Below, one piece after another: positions 42,999 to 44,317 of a stretch of DNA of 44,317 nucleotides. Both the position numbers and the translations under genes were made by a program. The notes below the pieces were generated by a model, which was given only the letters and a program-made list of their open reading frames with translations, did not search any database and was not told the DNA's origin. Each line of letters starts with the position of its first letter. Positions within the stretch are counted from its first letter, which is position 1. Source of the DNA: Alphaproteobacteria bacterium (GTDB lineage Bacteria; Pseudomonadota; Alphaproteobacteria; Paracaedibacterales; VGCI01); assembly GCA_016869075.1 (NCBI GenBank), contig VGEY01000011.1:1-44317 (forward strand). Direction: 5' to 3'.

Positions 42999-43057
42999 CC
43001 TTTCCCTCTCTCTTTTTCTTTTCTTTCTTCTCTTCATTTCTTTTTTCTTTCGCTTTC
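42999..43057 (+). repeat. Polypyrimidine tract
   Basis: About 59 bases that are almost only C and T, with single purines near 43036 and 43052. It lies directly before the foldback element. No gene explains the strand bias. Confidence 0.6.
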
Positions 43058-43269
43058 TGTATCCCCATTGGTGTCCGCACCGGAAGGCTCCAAACTCGAC
43101 TTGTTAGTCGGTAGGAGAGAGCGCTTCCTTAAGGTTATTAAGGATGCGAGTTAACAGCTATCCATGTGGATAGATAGGCGTGATCTTGCTATAAAACTTG
43201 GGCTCTCAAGGTGAGCTTCAAATTTGAAGCAATGCACGCAGAGCCGATGCGGACGCAAATGGGGATACA
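43058..43269. other. 212-bp foldback element: MITE or structured RNA gene
   Basis: The ends are a perfect 12-bp inverted repeat, TGTATCCCCATT (43058-43069) and AATGGGGATACA (43258-43269). Pairing continues inward through GTCCGCA with TGCGGAC, then CGG and CTC with small internal loops. Inside are nested stems GGAAG/CTTCC, CTCC/GGAG and CGAC/GTCG (43082-43128), and hairpins CCTTAA/TTAAGG, CTATCC/GGATAG (43158-43173) and GCTTCAAATTTGAAGC (43215-43230). The terminal TGT...ACA repeats suit a miniature transposable element. The bulged closing stem and inner hairpins also suit a structured RNA, and its general shape and parts of the 3' arm recall 6S RNA. No target duplication, promoter or terminator is clear. 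Confidence 0.55.
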
Positions 43270-43435
43270 TTTGTTGAAGGACTTGTGGATCAGTGATGTC
43301 GACGTTTATGATCCTTCATTCTTCAGGAGAAGCGAGTGATACAATAAAAAATTATAAAGACATTTTTATCTTCCTTATTAAAAAAACTGAGGACATTAAA
43401 CAACCTCATTAGGTGAGCTCTTTGACCACCATCAT

Positions 43436-43563
43436 GTCATCACGAGCGACCGCAGGGAGTGTGGTGATCCATGTATTTAATTAACCGAAGGTATCTAGGA
43501 ATACATGGATTGCTTCGTTGCATACGCTCCTGGCAATGACAAAAAGAGAGGGCCTCGCAACAA
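43436..43563. repeat. REP-like palindromic repeat, copy 2
   Basis: GTCATCACGAGCGACCGCAGGG then GTGATCCATGTATT on the left arm faces AATACATGGATTGCTTCG then CGCTCCTGGCAATGAC on the right arm, around a 25-base centre, so the unit is a large imperfect palindrome. The trailing AAAAAGAGAGGGCCTCGCAA also occurs after copy 1. Confidence 0.7.
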
Positions 43564-43699
43564 GGAGTCTGTTCTAAGTGTCCAAATGTTTATCAATGTG
43601 TTTTTAAAAACGCGCTAGCAGGAAGAGTATTAAGAGATGCCCATTTCAAAAGTCAAATTATTAAATTGCCCATATTGCCCACGGGTGGAAAAAAGAATT

Positions 43700-43744
43700 T
43701 AATACGTGGATTGTCGCGCTCCCTATGGTCGCTCGCAATAACGA
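43700..43744. repeat. REP-like repeat, copy 3 (half unit)
   Basis: AATACGTGGATTGTCGCG then CTCGCAATAACGAAAG corresponds to the right arm of copy 2, with several changes. The left arm is absent. Confidence 0.55.
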
Positions 43745-43795
43745 AAGAATGTAATTCAAATACCCCTTACTCATGGCTTCGCCATGACCTCTCCT

Positions 43796-43840
43796 ACAAG
43801 GGGAGAGGTATAAGGAAGATCACAAGGGGAGAGGTATAAG
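43796..43840 (+). repeat. Direct repeat, 19 bases with 26-base period
   Basis: ACAAGGGGAGAGGTATAAG occurs at 43796-43814 and again at 43822-43840. The first copy also pairs with CCTCTCC just upstream to make a hairpin. Confidence 0.8.
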
Positions 43841-43934
43841 ATCCTCAATCAGCCTTTTAGCCACAAGGTTATAGAGTTTTGAGTCCTACTGTGGTAACCC
43901 TTAAGAACATTCAAGGATCGCTTTAAGGTTGTGC

Positions 43935-44317
43935 ATGCCAAAATTAACACTCATTGATGGATCAGGCTTTATTTTTAGAGCTTATCATGCCTTACCTCCC
44001 TTGCGTCGGCCAGACGGAGTACCTGTCGGGGCTGTCTATGGGTTTTGTTCCATTTTATTCAAGACATTGATGGAAAATAATACGGATGCGTTAGCTGTCA
44101 TATTTGATGCCGGACGTCAAACTTTTCGGCAAACAATCTATCCTGACTATAAGGCCCATCGTCCTGAGGCGCCGGAAGATCTTATTCCTCAATTTCAGAT
44201 TATACGAGAGGCTTGTGCTGCTTTCAATGTACCCGCCATTGATGCGGAAGGCTTTGAGGCTGACGATCTTATTGCCACCTATGCACACCATGCTCGTGAT
44301 GCAGGATATGAAGTCCA
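43935..44317 (+). CDS. polA: DNA polymerase I, N-terminal part (runs off the window)
   Basis: The first 127 codons of Pol I, covering much of the 5'-3' exonuclease (flap endonuclease) domain. The sequence MPKLTLIDGSGFIFRAYHAL carries the first metal-binding Asp. AVIFDAGRQTFRQTIYPDYKAHR is the conserved FDxxxxTFRxxxxxxYKAxR block. The acidic cluster GFEADDLIATYA supplies further metal ligands. The ATG at 43935 agrees with the family start; a weak AAGG lies upstream. Whether the polymerase domain is intact cannot be seen here. Confidence 0.95.
   Translation, partial: MPKLTLIDGSGFIFRAYHALPPLRRPDGVPVGAVYGFCSILFKTLMENNTDALAVIFDAGRQTFRQTIYPDYKAHRPEAPEDLIPQFQIIREACAAFNVPAIDAEGFEADDLIATYAHHARDAGYEV

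Larger units (their letters stand above)
42876..43934. other. Gene-free, repeat-rich kilobase upstream of polA
   Basis: No credible gene. The stretch holds REP-like palindromic repeats (42891-42983, 43436-43563, 43700-43744), a polypyrimidine tract (about 42999-43057), a 212-bp foldback element (43058-43269) and a short direct repeat (43796-43840), each listed separately. Short open stretches here are products of the repeats. The polA promoter should lie between 43845 and 43925, but I could not fix it. Confidence 0.75.

Noticed and set aside
42877..43080. Lys/Glu-rich minus-strand open frame of 67 codons
   Set aside because: It is built from the polypyrimidine tract and the REP-like repeat read in reverse, with the VIARPKAAAIH-type peptide that such repeats produce. 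No family resemblance.
42891..43840. Possible CRISPR array before polA
   Set aside because: Repeats are few, unequal in length and spacing, palindromic and degenerate; there are no regular spacers and no cas genes.

Overview
The window looks like a piece of an alphaproteobacterial chromosome from an intracellular lineage, most like the Holosporales/Paracaedibacter-type endosymbionts. The evidence is low GC, a plastid/Rickettsia-type ATP/ADP translocase (16725-18284), alphaproteobacterial neighbourhoods (rpsF-rpsR-DUF2232-rplI; ybjN-proC-tetR-like-ubiH; ELM1-uvrC-pgsA), an LdtR-type MarR regulator, and several exported proteins of the kind used against host cells. The lineage call is inference; no rRNA is present to anchor it.

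Layout. 1-1621 (minus): 5' part of lipA plus lpdA, the lipoate/dehydrogenase pair. 1713-4721: OmpR-type response regulator, LD-carboxypeptidase, a small zinc-ribbon protein and a GT9 heptosyltransferase-like gene. 4770-7336: ribosomal operon rpsF-rpsR-(membrane DUF2232)-rplI with its own promoter and a folded leader. 7432-10593: RluC-type pseudouridine synthase and a convergent OPT transporter, separated by a bidirectional terminator. 10753-12989: a membrane-anchored degenerate EAL protein (TipF-like) and an exported trypsin-like protease. 13033-14649: a Sel1-like repeat pseudogene. 14881-14967: tRNA-Leu(CAA). 15035-19680 (minus): secreted patatin phospholipase, ATP/ADP translocase, MotA/TolQ/ExbB-like protein. 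20047-25336 (plus): HlyD/ABC ATPase/ABC permease exporter and a sensory adenylate cyclase. 25337-26853 (minus): methyltransferase and an unrecognised protein. 27472-29736: LysR regulator plus MHS transporter. 29678-31817 (minus): pssA, psd and an LdtR-like regulator. 32391-36725 (plus): ybjN-like, proC, tetR-like, ubiH-like, CCA-adding enzyme. 36773-40249 (minus): pgsA, uvrC, ELM1-like. 40512-42875: two tandem paralogous secreted HAD-like proteins. 42876-43934: a 1-kb gene-free, repeat-rich stretch with a 212-bp foldback element. 43935 to the end: 5' part of polA.

How it fits together. Housekeeping modules cover translation, phospholipid synthesis (pssA, psd and pgsA are all present), DNA repair, ubiquinone, proline and lipoate. 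They are interleaved with lifestyle genes: nucleotide import, peptide import, secreted lipase and protease, an exporter, and paralogous exported HAD-like proteins. The least explained parts are the HAD-like pair with matching promoters and the foldback element upstream of polA. I saw no CRISPR array, prophage, intact insertion sequence or recognisable defence system.
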